DNA of 64,000 nt, from contig JAKMXF010000342.1 in NCBI GenBank assembly GCA_024704765.1, positions 62,001 to 126,000 of the forward strand, in the 5' to 3' direction. Each line of letters opens with the position of its first letter. Within the stretch, counting starts at the first letter, position 1. Under the pieces are notes generated by a model. The model was not told the DNA's origin, did not search any database, and was given only the letters and a program-made list of their open reading frames with translations. Origin of the DNA: Oopsacas minuta (taxonomy: Eukaryota; Porifera; Hexactinellida; Lyssacinosida; Leucopsacidae). Shown piece after piece: positions 46,843-58,116 of the stretch. The position numbers and the translations under genes are program-made.

Positions 46843-49194
46843 CAGGGGTGGGCAAACATTTTGCTTCGCGGGCCGCATTCTAATTCCAAATTTTTATGCG
46901 GGCCGTATTCACCTACGAGGTTACAACTACGTTCCATGTGGTAATTTATTAGAGAAACTAACTAGCTAATTGTAAAATAAACAATAATCATAAATAATAA
47001 TTTTTCTAAAGTGTTTAATGAGAGCAATGCAGTTGATTTTGCATTTTTATTAGTTTGTCAAAATTTGGTTCTTTTGGTGATATAGCAATTCTCATAGGCT
47101 GATCAAGGTGTTCATCCGTCATTTCAGATCTTGATTTATCCTTGACGAACTTCATCCTGGAGAAAGCCTGCTCACATACATACAAAGAGAACAAGAATCT
47201 TACGAGCCAGAGATTTTAAACGTGGAAATGTGGCATCGTTCAGGGATGCATAAAAACATGAGAGTGACATCTCTCGAAAATTATCCTTGAGTAAGTTGTC
47301 ACTCTGCAAATCTAGAATTTCCATTTGCAGATAAGTGGGTATTCCCTCTACTTCAACTGAAAAAGGCCTAGAAACAATGGACATATCTACATTTACAAGA
47401 TCGAAATCTCCGAATCTTTCGGAAAATTCCTTGTGCAGATCTTGAAGCTTTGACGCGTAGTATCCCAGCTTGTTACCACAAACTGATGTCTGTTTGAGTG
47501 TAGGCATATGGTCACAGTTACCTTTGTTCATTCCTGCATAAATGAGCTGCAATTTGGCTTTGAAGGCCTCCACCTTTGCATGTATATTGTGAGCCAACAT
47601 ATCCTGGCCTTGCAAGTGGGTATTTAGCTCGTTCATGTACTCCATTATGTCAACTGCAAGTGCGAAGTCAGACAACCACTCGCTATCATTTAGCTCAGGG
47701 AAGTCTGAAGCCTTATCTTTCATGGTCAGGAAGAGGTTTATTTCTTCGCTCAACTCCCAAACTCTTTTGAATACTTTTCCCAGACTCAATCATCTTGCTT
47801 TCGTATGATAGGGGACATCAGCATATGGTGCTTCCATATCTCGCAGAAAAGCTTGAAACTGCCTATGATTTAGCCCTCGAGCTTTGATGTAATTGACAAC
47901 CTTTGTCACTACATCAGAAACATTCGTCAAACCAAGAGCACTCTTGCATAAGGCATGCTGGTGGATAATACAGTGCAAGAATATTATATTTTGGTCCGGA
48001 TTCTCAATGTGGAGTTGATCCTGAAGCTTTTTTAGTAATCCAATATGTTTTCCTTTTAGGTTGGGGCTACTATCAGTTGTGACGCTCACTAGCTTATCCC
48101 ACGAAATTCCCAGTTTCCCGATGCACACATTAACTGCCTTTAACAAATCTGTACCAGTAGTTGTACTTTTCAATGGCTCCATTGATGCGAGCTCTTCTAA
48201 TATTTTAAAGTTAAAGTCAATTGTACGAATAAATATTAGCAGCTGGGCAGTGTCCTTGGTATCAGTGCTCTCATCAAGGGCCAAAGAGAAGCAGATACAG
48301 TCTCTACATTCATCCTTGACTTGACCATGTAAATCTGCTGAGATTTCTTCTACTCTGCGGGTAATTGTTCTTCTGGAAAGACTGACACAGTCAAATGTTT
48401 TCGTCTCTTTAGGACAGAGAATATCAGAGCATGCCAGCAGACAGTCCTGAGCAATTTTATGAGCTACTACAAAACTAGCTCTGGTTACTGCCTCATTGAA
48501 ACGAGTCTGAGTTGTGAACACTTGTTGTTGCTTAAGCAAAGAATGTGTCTGTTTCTCAGCTAATGCTTTCTTCTCTGACTCTGACATATTTATGTGAACT
48601 CTCGCATGTTGTGTGTCATAGCGACGTCTGACATTGTACTCCTTGTATACTGCCAGACTCTCATTACAAAGCAAACTAACACATCGGCCATTCACTCATG
48701 TAAAGAAATATTTTCCTCGCCACTCTTCATTGAAAACGCGACATTCCTTATCCACCTTTCTTTTCTTTGAAATTTTCGAAGCCATAGCAAGATAAAGTAC
48801 TATTAATAAAAACTAAAAACGAATTCATTAATAGGTCAGGAAAAAATCTCGGAATCTCGCCCACAGAAATATCGTAATTTGAAATTTTGTCCGAGGAAAT
48901 TTCGTCCCAAACAGAATAAAAACTGAATGTCAATTACACATATATACTAGCTTAATGTAATTTATAAAGAACATAAAAAATGACTCAAAAGACAATCAAG
49001 TTCTCTTACAAATGCGAGAAAGACGTTCACTTTGGGTCAATTTATACGTATCCTAGATCACTTAATCAAATTTTCCCTGGGACGTTATCTCCGAAAACGT
49101 AAAACGTAAGGAAGAGTAAGACAGTTATCATATAATTGGAGCACTCAAATCTCAAATATCTTAAGCCAGGCGGGTCGTAGTTTGCCCACCCCTG
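46843..49194 (-). mobile_element. Complete hAT element, young
   Basis: The ends CAGGGGTGGGCAAAC (46843) and GTTTGCCCACCCCTG (ending 49194) are perfect 15-bp inverted repeats. A perfect 8-bp target duplication TTCTAGGG lies at 46835-46842 and 49195-49202. Length is 2352 bp. One minus-strand transposase gene fills most of it. The perfect ends and light damage to the gene suggest a recent arrival. Confidence 0.96.
47015..48785 (-). pseudogene. hAT transposase (GTF2IRD2/ZBED-like), three lesions
   Basis: It begins MASKISKKRKVDKECRVFNE. A BED-type finger follows (GRCVSLLCNESLAVYKEYNV, then YDTQHARVH). The RNase H-like core has SLALDESTDTKDTAQLLIF and later HCIIHQHALCKSALGL. The end contains the hATC dimerisation region VCEQAFSRMKFVKDKSRSEM. 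Lesions: a TGA after KYFFT near 48694, a TGA at 47790-47792 where the family has Trp (VRWLSRGK), and a frameshift near 47180 from a 4-bp duplication (TGTATGTATG). Otherwise the gene reads through. Mammalian GTF2IRD2 carries a domesticated relative of this transposase. Confidence 0.9.
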
Positions 49195-49202
49195 TTCTAG
49201 GG

Positions 49203-49595
49203 TCTAGATTCTCAAAATTTCTATTATGTCTTCCCAAAACGATCGAGAATATTATAAAAATTTTTCTGATCGTGATTGGGCGATCAATGATCCAACGATA
49301 CTAATGCCCAATTTATTATCCGGTTCCGTGTAGCGAACTGTCCAGTAGTGAACTCTGCGTGTCCCAAAAAATGCCCACGATAAGAATATGCACCCGGGGG
49401 CTTCCGGTGGGTGGATATTACGACCTTGTCTTTCTATATTTTACTGCTCTGTAATATTATCATCTAACTAATAACCTTGTTTTCAGTAGATAGTGAGAAT
49501 CAATTAGAAGAGGTCTATTGTATTTACATTCTAAATTCAATAGTCTTTTTTTCTTTTCATCATTTCATGCTTTTTGTAGTATTTTCTTATCCTAG
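49203..49595. other. No gene recognised
   Basis: Flank of the hAT element. Its end is a pyrimidine-rich tract that could serve the candidate exon that follows. Confidence 0.4.
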
Positions 49596-49751
49596 ATGGT
49601 TCAGCCTCTAAATAATACTAACAATATTTCATTTGCTGATGGTTATATATCTAATCCTTTCTCTATCTCTGATAATGACGGATTTATGATTTCCAAATCT
49701 CCCATCGTCCATTCTTTGAGAGAATTACCTAAACGTACAATCTTGAATTAT
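49596..49751 (+). CDS. Candidate host exon, 52 codons
   Basis: A TTTTCTTATCCTAG acceptor-like tract precedes ATG at 49596. The frame is open for 52 codons (it includes ISFADGYISNPFSISDNDGF and SPIVHSLRELPKR) and ends directly before GTGAGT at 49752, a consensus 5' splice site. Length 156 bp is a multiple of three. Composition is protein-like, with many Ser, Asn and Ile. I do not recognise a family. It could be chance. Confidence 0.3.
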
Positions 49752-50355
49752 GTGAGTTGCTCAATTACATGATTTTGAGTTTTCTCTACCCACTGTCACT
49801 ATTGAAATGTGTGCTTATCTAGAGAGATTTGTATTACATTTTCATAGTAGGTATTATTAATGCTCAGTGGGCAGAATCGGGATTTTAACTTCGAATTGAC
49901 ATTTTGGTTAGTTTTGGAGGAAATTTATTATTCACTACTGAGTTATCAACCCTTTGGATTCAGTTTATATTTTCAAATTTCGTTATCAATCTTCAATTTT
50001 TCTAGTAGTGAACGTCATCGAGAATAATTAAATTCAGATTAAACATTGTTAGCCAATTGTAACTGCTAAGTGTAAGTCTGCGAATATTTTAAGATTTCAA
50101 GTATTTATTTACTCTGTATTCATAAAAACAATAATAAAATTACATACTATTCACTCAAAAGTGTGATCAGATTCAGCATATTGATATATTGAGTCAATTT
50201 TTATTGAATTCTGTTTATATTCTTCATAAACACGATCAATACATAGTTATTCGACATCTCAGAATTGAGAAATTAGAATTCAATACAACTTTAAATAATT
50301 ACTTCCTTGACAACGAGCAAAAAGAGAAAAATTGCAATTATATAATATAGATGAA
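49752..50355. other. No gene recognised
   Basis: AT-rich sequence without motif. Confidence 0.4.
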
Positions 50356-50645
50356 GTGCATGCATTTGTCAGAATACTCGTGATTGTCACTTGTCAGAAT
50401 TAATATTCCAATGGTTATGGAATGATCAGGCATGCTAACAAGCCCAGCAAACTTCCATCCAGCTCACAGGCTCCTGATCTAACTCGAATCAAATCAATAT
50501 CGATCACTGCTGTTAAATAGTTTCATTATATGTTCATTTTCTCACCTTTAGGAAAGCTAGCTAGATAATCACATCAAAATCCAATTCTTTATTCTGACAA
50601 GTCACAGTCAACCAAATAGATTCCGACAAGTGAATAATTTTACAA
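50356..50645. repeat. Foldback repeat, GTGCATGCATT family
   Basis: The left end GTGCATGCATTTGTCAGAAT (50357) aligns with the elements at 22750 and 24975. Array motifs CACTTGTCAGAATTAATATT (50388) and, in reverse complement, ATTCTGACAAG (50593) and ATTCCGACAAG (50621) mark the two halves. It is non-coding. Confidence 0.5.
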
Positions 50646-51855
50646 TTATCGAGTTATATTTGGATATCCATAAATTGTGTCATCTATGGTCTCTACTGAG
50701 TCCCTCAGCCGACACCGCTAACTTTTGTATTACATATTTTTGTTACAAATAATTATACTTTGACAGAATATGGTAGGAATCTGATAACTACATAAATAGT
50801 GTGACTTTTAGTTTATACTTACGAGTATCTATATTCTAGAAATTTACTTATATTTTGTAAAAAAATTTAACTTTGTAATGAATTTTTGGAGTATCTTGAA
50901 TATTGATAGTTGGCGATTTCCATCTTTGTCCATTTCTATGGTTTCTACCAGGGTTAACTTCTACTAAACTTTAAGTATTATACCACTGAAATTGCATTCT
51001 CAAACGGCAGTCTGGTAGAATTCTTCTATCCCCCGAGAGTTATTCGGTGAAAAAACTTGAGATTTTGGCTCTCTGCATAGCCCTGAATAACACTAAGGTT
51101 TCAATTAATCTTACCTATTATCTATGTTAATTGTCTATAGGTAATTTTTTAATCTTTCTTCTCCCTACGAGTTTTGGAGATACGTTTTGTAGCCTTCTCT
51201 GCATTGAATAGCTCCTCGCAGCTCCCAGAAACGTGATGGCAAGGATATGTATGTTACTAATGCTTTATAGAGGTTTAGAAACAAAATTTTCATTATGGGC
51301 TTCAATTGAATTCTCAGCTCATGTATGGTTCACAGTGGGCAAATAGGTGGAGAGATATCTTTAGACATGCTCAGTTTGTTTAGATTTTGTCACAATTGTG
51401 TTCAGAATGGTACGAGAAATCTGAATTATATAACTGTAGGCCTTGAATTAATTTAGTTATGGTAGATCCTTAGGGATGTAAAATATCAGTTTTAAATAAG
51501 GTTACAATTTTGTCGTTTCTTAACCAAAACTGTGCTATTTTGAATAGATTAAGTGACAATTGAGTGATTGCTTTGAACTTTACTTTATGATATGGTCAAA
51601 ACCTTGAGTATCTCTTGATATTATACCAGTATGTAGTTTTGTTCAAACTTATCTTAAAAATTGACTTAAAAGTTTTGGGAATATTTAGCTTGAACATGTC
51701 CGCTCCATCCATGTATTGTCCGAAATTTATGGTAACCAGTTAATTTATATGAATATTTCGTAAGTTATCGATATTGGTTTGAAATTTCCATGTCTCCAAA
51801 TGCGCTGAAAGCGCCTAAGACAAGTTTATTCTTTTGACTGACCTCGACTTGCATA
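50646..51855. other. No gene recognised
   Basis: AT-rich stretch of 1.2 kb. No coding motif, RNA gene or repeat end recognised. Confidence 0.45.
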
Positions 51856-51857
51856 TA

Positions 51858-53190
51858 CTACGGGCGTTCAATATATTCTGATCACTGTTTTACTGTGGGA
51901 ATTTATACCACAACAATAATATATTGATATTTGAATATGAATACTGAATCCTCTGTCTACAAGCTAGTATTGATTTTTCATTATCGCTTAAAAACTCAAC
52001 AAGTTATATCAAATTTTACAACAGGTGTTTTGTATACTATACCTTTATGACATCACTTGGCAGGAATTCTAAAATCGAGCAAAGAGCTTAGGTCAAGATT
52101 CGTCTCCCCTCGGGAAATCTGCACACAAGATACATCTTGATTTGGTTCAAGTTTATACTACAAAAGGTGCTCTGTGTTATGTAGGAGTTAGAAGATGGGC
52201 TCAGCGTTTCAGGCTGGGAAGAAAGTCTATCTAAGATGACCCTTAGCCTGGAGCACCAATTACGGCTGCATCTCCAAATAAATCGTGCGCTATCAAGAAA
52301 CTGATAGACCGAGACCCACATATAACTATCAGAGAACTTTCTAATAGTGTTGGCATCTCGATGGAAAGTGTAGACCACATTTTAAGATCACAGCTCAAGT
52401 TGACGAAGGTTTGTGCAAGATGGGTCCTACATTTGCTCACAAAGGCCCAGAAAGATACAAGGGTGAGATGTTGTCGTAATCTCCTGAAATCCTACAAAGA
52501 ATGCGATCTGCGAAGATTATTTGAGATAGTGACTGGTTATGAGACATGGGTTCAGTATAACACACCTTTTTCCAAACAAGCAAATAAAGTGCGAATAGGA
52601 AAGCACTCGGACCCTCCGATGATATCGCTTCCTGATTTCAGATCATCGAGGATCACGTATTGCATAATTTTTGATGCACATGGCCCAGTGGCCCAGGTGA
52701 TAGTTTCAAAGGGACAAACTGTTACTGGAAGCTTCTACACCAGTAATTGTCTTGGTACAGTCGAAGAAAGCTTGTTGAAGAAGAGAAAAAGAACTGGTGC
52801 TCAGGGTTGTGATTGTTACATGATAATGCCCGTCCTTACAAAACCAAGCAATTCAAAGGAAAAATCCAAAAGATGAGGATGATTGAGCTTGAACATCCAC
52901 CCTACAGCCCAGATCTATCTCCTTGTGATTTCTAGCACTTCCCTAAGCTTAAGGAATACCTCTCTGGTCGTCATTTTAACAACAGCGCAGAACTGGGATC
53001 GGGAATTTTCCTGTATCTAAAACAGATCCCTCCGGAGGACTATAGAACCATTTTTATACAATGGTTGGAGCCTCTTCAACACTGTATTAATAACGGTGGG
53101 AATATTTCGACAAAATTAAACACTGATAGTTTGTGTACAACATTTGGGTACTTTTGGAGGTAGTGATCAGAACTTATTGAACACCCGTAG
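51858..53190 (+). mobile_element. DD34D mariner element, degraded gene
   Basis: The left end CTACGGGCGTTCAATATATT (51858) and the right end, read inward, CTACGGGTGTTCAATAAGTT (53190) are inverted repeats that continue to TTCTGATCACT. TA lies at 51856-51857 and 53191-53192. Length is 1333 bp. Confidence 0.92.
52047..53162 (+). pseudogene. DD34D mariner transposase relic
   Basis: The read starts MTSLGRNSKIEQRA, then a stop and VKIR, equivalent to the MASKHISSKTEQRAYIKIR start at 10404. An open segment, 52361-52876, has CARWVLHLLTKAQKDTR and EIVTGYETWVQYN. Family members have GDETW, so the first catalytic Asp is now Tyr. The third motif survives as HPPYSPDLSPCDF (52897), followed by a stop in place of Phe/Leu and FPKLKEYLSGRHFN. 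The second Asp (HDNAPAH) is degraded to YMIMPVLT. Dead copy. Confidence 0.85.
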
Positions 53191-53192
53191 TA

Positions 53193-54296
53193 TTTTTTTA
53201 GAAATTCTCTCTTAAAATTCAATATTTTATTATTGAATTTTTAATTATGCCTGAAATGAATAATCCAGGAACCATTGAATGTCTTATTTCAAAAGCATCT
53301 TGTTGAGTGGTCATTGTTAATTTTATTTGCATCTTTAGATTATTAAAGTCTTAACTTCGTAATATTCAGAGAAAATTCATAGATCCCAATGAAAGCAAAT
53401 CCATTTATCCTAAAAGAGTTGACGTGTTCACTTGTGAGAAATTCTTTCCATTCATGCATTCTTGAACTACCTTCAATTACGAATATTTAGTGATAAAGTA
53501 ATATTTAAACAGATCTATCCAAAGATATAAGAAATCCCTCTGTGAATTAACAATTAAAGGCGCCACTTCTAAATTTATTGCTGAACTTTCGAATAGAGAA
53601 GACGTTGATACCAAATCGATCGCTTCTTATTGCCTTCAGCTTGCTTCAAATGCATCTTACCACTAAATAGACTGTGCATATAGCCTCACAAACTACAAAC
53701 ATACTAATATTTCCTTCTCACCTAATCCTGATAAATCAATCCCACGATCTATAAAAACTCGCCCTATACTTTTGAGTTAGAATCTTATTTATATTGTTGA
53801 TTTTAGCTGAAAATCTTCTCTTGTCAAAACCCTTCTTCAAATAAAGTTATTTATTTATTTAATGAAGAATTCATGATTAGCATTGAATTTCCTGCAATTT
53901 ACTAGGTCACATGGATGTTTCTCACGACTTTTTGAATGGAATCAATCTAAAGTTATCTATTCTCATCTCAATCACTTGATGCTTTAAGCAATTTTGCCCC
54001 GTTAGGCCTTGTAAATTAACTCGCTCTATTTCTTTGCAAACTGAATTTTGATCTGACAATATGTGACATAGTGACCTAGGTAATATAAGGCTTGACAGTT
54101 CATTGGGACCATGGATTACTTAAAGTGCATACATTGAATATGATATGTTGAGATTAATACCATTGTTTTTGACAATATTCATACCAAATGGTAGATAGAA
54201 GGTAATCATATTTTACACTAATACAACAAAAATTGTATAAATAAAGAAATAAGAAATGCTAGGACGACAAAGAGACGCCAACAGCAAAATTATTAA
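53193..54296. other. No firm gene; possible Transib-like N-terminal relic
   Basis: At about 53522-53665 the plus-strand read KKSLCELTIKGATSKFIAEL, then VDTKSIASYCLQLASN, resembles the N-terminal region KKSLADLTTKGLRNRL ... VTPKTLATYLLLLCRN of the element B transposase. The match is short and could be chance. The rest shows nothing I recognise. Confidence 0.3.
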
Positions 54297-54791
54297 CTAT
54301 TTTGATTTGAATTTGGTGTATTTACGAGAGTTATGCAAGCTTTCAGTTAATGTCCTTTTCAACGAATTCATGTTCTTCACTTTGTTAGCTAGGATACAGT
54401 TGGTTGCTGAAAAAATAATCTTATTTAAGATATTCCATCCAATTGTGCCACAAGTAGGGCATTTGTTTCTCCAAAACTCAGTTTCATTACTCTTGACTAC
54501 ATTCAATGTTAAGGAAATTAAGATCTTCCGAGATGGACTTGTTAAAAAGAGATTGAAGAGACTAAAATCCATTTCGATCCTGGAGTAGACCTTCCACAAA
54601 ATTATAGCTGCTTCAAGTACTGGAGCTGAAGGCCATTTAAGGCCTCCTCTGTCAATCGCACATATTTAACCATAGACGGGATCAGTTATATCTAATTCGG
54701 GAGTATCTTCTTCAACAAGACTTGACAAATACTGAGAGCAAATACTGCTTACTTCTTCCGTATCTCTCGCGCCAGAAGAGTGAGTAATACC

Positions 54792-54828
54792 CACAGTGGC
54801 ACGAAATGGCTAAAACCTGGAAGTAGGT
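54792..54828 (+). repeat. Transib B downstream end (long-spacer end)
   Basis: Heptamer CACAGTG (54792-54798), 19 bp, then the second block TGGAAGTAGG (54818-54827). This end lies downstream of the minus-strand gene. Confidence 0.88.
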
Positions 54829-55128
54829 ATTAGGGTACTAGATAACGTATGAAACTATATTATTGACATATGGGGAATCGTATCCAAGGAATCGATTGAC
54901 GTAACTAGATTTTTTCTAAGTCTTTGGGTGTGAAAGTAATGACGTCATTGTCACATTCAAAAATATTTTGATTTTTTTATCGATTTTAATTCAACCAATT
55001 TGTGAGTTATAGGTTCAGAAATTGAATGTTTTATGTTTTATGTTATTAACACTATTTAATGTACATTTTTATAAACTTATGAGACCACATTTCTTGTTGA
55101 AATGACCTACCGTTCATTGAACTGCAAA

Positions 55129-57237
55129 CTATAACGTATTTATAATTAGAGACTTCACCAAAATATCTTGACGGCTCTTTAACTCAGATAGATCTGGCTC
55201 CGAATCGTTTTTGGTAATATTACGAAATGATGCTAATATTGGATCACTTTGAGAGATAAGCCTGACGAACACATCTTTAACGTTGTCTTCAAAGTTAAAT
55301 TTTCTTGAGAGTCTCTCACGGTATCGCCTGACCAATTTATTGCAAGATTCAAGGCCTTCTTCAGACAAATCTTCTAAGCCAAACCCATCGTTATGATCTG
55401 CAATTATTTGTGGTGCATGGGCTAGAAGTTTATGTAAAGTTGGGGTTACATGTGCCCATGAAAAATTGGTTAAAATGGATTCGTAAGTCTCTCGGCATAC
55501 ATTATCAAGGCCTTCAGTATCCACTTTCCTGTTGCTATTATACAATCTCAGGATAGCACTCAAATTATTAAAGATTGTAGTGACAACCTGATGTGTCTCT
55601 TGAGGAACAACCGTCAATACCCAATAGAGAAAATCTTGCACAGTATCATCGCTACGTGTGAAGCATCTCCGAACAACATTTCCGGTTGTGGTGGTTCCTC
55701 CTTGGACTGATGGTGTGTCAATGGATATACTAAGTTTTTCTTCAATAAGGCTAGTAATAAATTTCTTGGCCCCAAGAATTACTGGCGAAGTTGGTGACCA
55801 TTTTTGAATAGCACCACACTGTAAATAGCAAATCAATAATAGGAACCAACTAAATGTTCTCAAATATGCATGTAGAGGAGAAGCTGATATGATGTCTTTT
55901 TCTGAGATCGGTTTGTGTGTTAAATTGAATCTTTGATTTGTTGGCAAAGACAAAAATACTTCCTCATCAACCTCATCAAATACATCACGTGCATCACGGA
56001 TAGTCCTATTTATGGGAAAGCCATTTTGGACTATGCTAATATCGTGTATCTGTTGGAACGTTGCAGTACACATTTGACAATTAGCACCACCAGCACCGCT
56101 TAAGATTTTTACCATCTTTGTATCGAAATGAGATCTAATGATCTTGACCTCTGCATTTCCGTTGTGTAAACACAAACCACTCTCTTCGATAGTTGAAGTT
56201 TCGTTATTTATTAATGAGTCCATCAAAAACTTGACACTCTCTTCATTTTCTGGTTGGGCTAAGAGGGCAACTGGTCGAGTGCAAAATGGCGAATTCGGAT
56301 GATGAGGTTTCCATAGGATATGATCATTTGCATTTATGATTGAGTTAACCTTGAAACCAAATAAAATGAAGGTTTTAGTCGAGAGGTCAGGGATAGATAT
56401 AGCTTGCTGGTAAACTCGATGACACCCAGATCCATCTAAGCCATCGGATACTCGAACTTTCAGCGGATAGACAAGGTTATCAGGACTTAAGTTAGATACA
56501 ATTCGTTCAACTGTATGGGTGAGTAGTCTGGTGTAAGAAATACCTACTCCACATGGAAATTCTCTATGAATTATACGCACCTCATCCAGCAAATTAATTT
56601 GAGCCCGATGTTTAGCTACACTATTGTAGCCTGGTAACTTGAGATCTTCAGATAGTAACGTACGCCGAAGTTCTAAATACTTTGTTTCACCGATCTCAAG
56701 CGAATCGAAAAGAAAGGCAGATTTATCAAGTGATAATTGTGGGTAGATAGGAGATGAGTTTCCCTTCTCGAGTATCTCTTTACAAACATTGGCACTATTC
56801 ATGTCCTGCTCCTCATTGCGACAAAGTAGTAAGAGATAAGTTGCAAGAGTCTTTGGAGTTACATGCTCATTTTCAGCGACTGATTCGAGGTGAGACTTAA
56901 GAGAAGAGAGCCGATTTCTCAAACCTTTAGTCGTTAAGTCAGCGAGCGATTTCTTTTTTGAAAGATTAAAGCCTTCTTCAAAGTTAATGGTTAATGAAGA
57001 AGAGGCACTTAACCTAGGCTTCTTTGGCAGAGGACAGAAGCACATGGAATTCCAAGTATCAAGGTCCGAATATTTATGAAAAGAGGCTCTCTCTTTTTGA
57101 ATATCATTGAACTTCAGACGAAAGAAATTTTGGTGATCTCGATCAAAACCATGAGTTGAAATAAATTGGTCTGCGATTGAACAGGTGCTAAGTAATTTAT
57201 GCTCACAATAAAACTGAAAAGCTTGAAGGTTGTTCAT
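55129..57237 (-). CDS. Transib/RAG1-like transposase, intact 702 residues
   Basis: A DDE transposase of the Transib/RAG1 group that should cut at the heptamer and insert the element with a 5-bp duplication. Landmarks: first catalytic Asp in VRVSDGLDGSGCHRVYQQ (about residue 268), and second in IRSHFDTKMVKIL (372). C-x2-C is at 387/390 (RAG1 zinc site). H-x4-H in LHKLLAH is at 602/607, spaced like RAG1 H937/H942. The catalytic Glu lies in LSEEGLESCNKLVRRYRER (630). Spacing between the two Asp residues (104) is close to RAG1 (108). The DGSG-HxxYxQ and SEE-xE-xNK-RRYRE patterns fit Transib especially. Length is normal for Transib. There are no stops or frameshifts, and the start is shared with copy A. 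It lacks the RAG1 RING region. Confidence 0.93.
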   Translation of the reverse strand: MNNLQAFQFYCEHKLLSTCSIADQFISTHGFDRDHQNFFRLKFNDIQKERASFHKYSDLDTWNSMCFCPLPKKPRLSASSSLTINFEEGFNLSKKKSLADLTTKGLRNRLSSLKSHLESVAENEHVTPKTLATYLLLLCRNEEQDMNSANVCKEILEKGNSSPIYPQLSLDKSAFLFDSLEIGETKYLELRRTLLSEDLKLPGYNSVAKHRAQINLLDEVRIIHREFPCGVGISYTRLLTHTVERIVSNLSPDNLVYPLKVRVSDGLDGSGCHRVYQQAISIPDLSTKTFILFGFKVNSIINANDHILWKPHHPNSPFCTRPVALLAQPENEESVKFLMDSLINNETSTIEESGLCLHNGNAEVKIIRSHFDTKMVKILSGAGGANCQMCTATFQQIHDISIVQNGFPINRTIRDARDVFDEVDEEVFLSLPTNQRFNLTHKPISEKDIISASPLHAYLRTFSWFLLLICYLQCGAIQKWSPTSPVILGAKKFITSLIEEKLSISIDTPSVQGGTTTTGNVVRRCFTRSDDTVQDFLYWVLTVVPQETHQVVTTIFNNLSAILRLYNSNRKVDTEGLDNVCRETYESILTNFSWAHVTPTLHKLLAHAPQIIADHNDGFGLEDLSEEGLESCNKLVRRYRERLSRKFNFEDNVKDVFVRLISQSDPILASFRNITKNDSEPDLSELKSRQDILVKSLIINTL

Positions 57238-58087
57238 TTTCTAGATAATTAATATATTATTTATTAACAAACTGTAAATACAGGGCAAAAGTAAGATTAT
57301 ATATATATGCATGTTTGTTTTATAAGCTTATAATATACATTCTGAAATCTAAGAATTAAGGAACTTTTGACGAAACGTTTTCTCACAGTAGAAGAGTGTT
57401 GATTTTTTGATGAAATCTTTGTAAAAATACGTGATGGGAACATTTATTTATATTAATTACAAGCTGAATTTTGTAAACACAAGCATAAAAATGTAAATAA
57501 CTTCACGTTTTGATTATATCGCTAAGCAACCATAATATTTATATAAATTGTGAAAAGAGAATTTTTAAAAATATCAGATAAATTCAAAAGTTCATGTGAT
57601 TGAAACTATATTTGCGCGAATTTTCGGGAACCTGGAAATTGTTGTATTTTATAGAGAATTAAAAATGCTGTCTTTTAAAACTCATGAGACAACTTGACAG
57701 AACGCGACAGATGAAGTTATGAGACTTCGAAGTTGAGTGACGACAGAAATCCAACAGAAAAATTTATCAAAATATTTGAGCTATTTTAAGGATTTATTAT
57801 TTGAACTCCGCTTATATAATCACTATAATAAGAGAGTAGTCGAAAATGCAATGGAATGAAGTCTTTGGAATGTATTAGTTGCTTAGATACTGGAATTTAA
57901 GTTCATTGATATAAATGAATATCTGTGGTTTTCAAGAATAATTTCGGAGCAAGAAATTGTAATGCTTATATACATTCCAGTTCCTAAACTAAATGATGGA
58001 TCATAACAATTTTAGACATTTCAAGTAATTGGATATTTCTCTTTCCAATGAACATTAAATGGTTACTAAATATCGGATTGAAATTTT

Positions 58088-58116
58088 GACCAATTTCCAG
58101 GGGGTGTGCCACTGTG
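58088..58116 (-). repeat. Transib B upstream end (short-spacer end)
   Basis: Read inward: heptamer CACAGTG (58116-58110), 10 bp, then TGGAAATTGG (58099-58090). This end lies upstream of the transposase start. Confidence 0.88.

Larger units (their letters stand above)
54792..58116 (-). mobile_element. Transib/RAG1-like transposon B, apparently intact
   Basis: The left end reads CACAGTGGCACGAAATGG and the right end, read inward, CACAGTGGCACACCCCC. Both begin with the exact RAG recombination-signal heptamer CACAGTG. A perfect 5-bp duplication ATACC flanks it (54787-54791 and 58117-58121). Length is 3325 bp: about 0.9 kb of leader, one uninterrupted gene, and a 0.34-kb trailer. Deleting the element and one ATACC restores an open frame through the host P-type gene, which confirms the boundaries. 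No RAG2-like frame is present. Confidence 0.96.

Noticed and set aside
54808-54818. RSS-type nonamer (CTAAAACC, similar to ACAAAAACC) in the downstream end of element B
   Set aside because: It is not found at the equivalent place in element A or at the other end of B, so it is probably chance. The TGGAARTW block is the shared signal.
54792-58116. A RAG2-like (Kelch) gene accompanying the Transib/RAG1-like gene
   Set aside because: The leader (57238-58116) and trailer (54792-55128) hold no open frame with Kelch-type glycine repeats, and neither does the surrounding P-type gene. Element A also lacks one.
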